DNA of 5,317 nt from the NCBI GenBank assembly GCA_910589015.1, contig CAJUSA010000032.1, positions 1 through 5,317 on the forward strand, given 5' to 3'. Positions 5,275 through 5,317 of the stretch are shown one piece after another; position 1 is the first letter of the stretch; every line of letters starts with the position of its first letter. The stretch comes from an uncultured Christensenellaceae bacterium. Lineage in GTDB: Bacteria > Bacillota > Clostridia > Christensenellales > Borkfalkiaceae. A model generated the notes under the pieces. That model saw nothing but the letters and a program-made list of their open reading frames with translations, did not search any database and was not told the DNA's origin. Made by a program: the position numbers and the translations under genes.

Positions 5275-5296
5275 ACTAGGCTACTCGTAGCCTAGT
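5275..5296. repeat. Perfect 10-bp inverted repeat near the right edge
   Basis: ACTAGGCTAC (5275-5284) and GTAGCCTAGT (5287-5296) are exact reverse complements separated by TC. As RNA or single-stranded DNA this gives a hairpin of about 9 bp with a CTCG tetraloop. Neither side has a convincing T-run, so it is a poor intrinsic terminator. It lies about 95 bases beyond the DegV stop. A recombination site, a protein operator or the subterminal hairpin of a mobile element are all possible, but the window ends too soon to decide. The rest of 5181-5317 shows no gene. Confidence 0.7.
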
Positions 5297-5317
5297 GAGA
5301 TATAGATATGTTTTATA

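Noticed and set aside
5270..5317. Intrinsic terminator of the DegV operon
   Set aside because: The hairpin is strong but has no adjacent T-run on either strand, so it was listed as an inverted repeat instead.

Overview
The window looks like chromosomal DNA from a Gram-positive, Clostridia-type anaerobe. The evidence is FabK rather than FabI as the likely enoyl reductase, a DegV/FakB-type fatty-acid-binding protein, two near-consensus sigma-A promoters with 17-bp spacers, Shine-Dalgarno-led starts and compact ATGA-overlapping operons. No rRNA, tRNA, CRISPR array or intact transposase is visible, and I cannot name a species.

Layout. Positions 1-83 hold the tail of an unidentified gene, closed by a strong intrinsic terminator (91-119). 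Positions 120-610 are AT-rich and gene-poor. They contain a minus-strand terminator hairpin (187-230) just downstream of a possible 42-codon minus-strand ORF (262-390), a bidirectional terminator (416-456) and a doubtful 49-codon plus-strand ORF. A good promoter (611-639) then drives three tightly coupled plus-strand genes: a 54-aa zinc-ribbon protein missing from length-filtered ORF lists, an alpha/beta hydrolase and an SGNH/GDSL hydrolase. Both junctions are ATGA overlaps. A convergent minus-strand gene (2291-2833) encodes a SRAP/HMCES/YedK-type abasic-site-binding protein.

Divergent from the SRAP gene, a perfect-consensus promoter (TTGACA, 17 bp, TATAAT; 2876-2904) drives fabK, fabZ and a DegV/FakB-like gene. 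Together these suggest lipid metabolism: FabZ dehydrates 3-hydroxyacyl-ACP, FabK reduces the resulting enoyl-ACP, and a FakB-type protein would present free fatty acids to a FakA kinase not encoded here. The DegV gene is interrupted by an in-frame TAG 24 sense codons before its natural end. The frame after TAG still encodes the conserved family C-terminus (GPVIGSHCGPG) and ends at TAA (5178-5180). The last 137 bases carry a perfect 10-bp inverted repeat (5275-5296) with no gene.

I see no clear new multi-gene system. The observations most worth a second look are the amber codon in the DegV gene, the zinc-ribbon/two-hydrolase operon, a palindrome covering the SRAP start codon, and the unexplained terminal palindrome.
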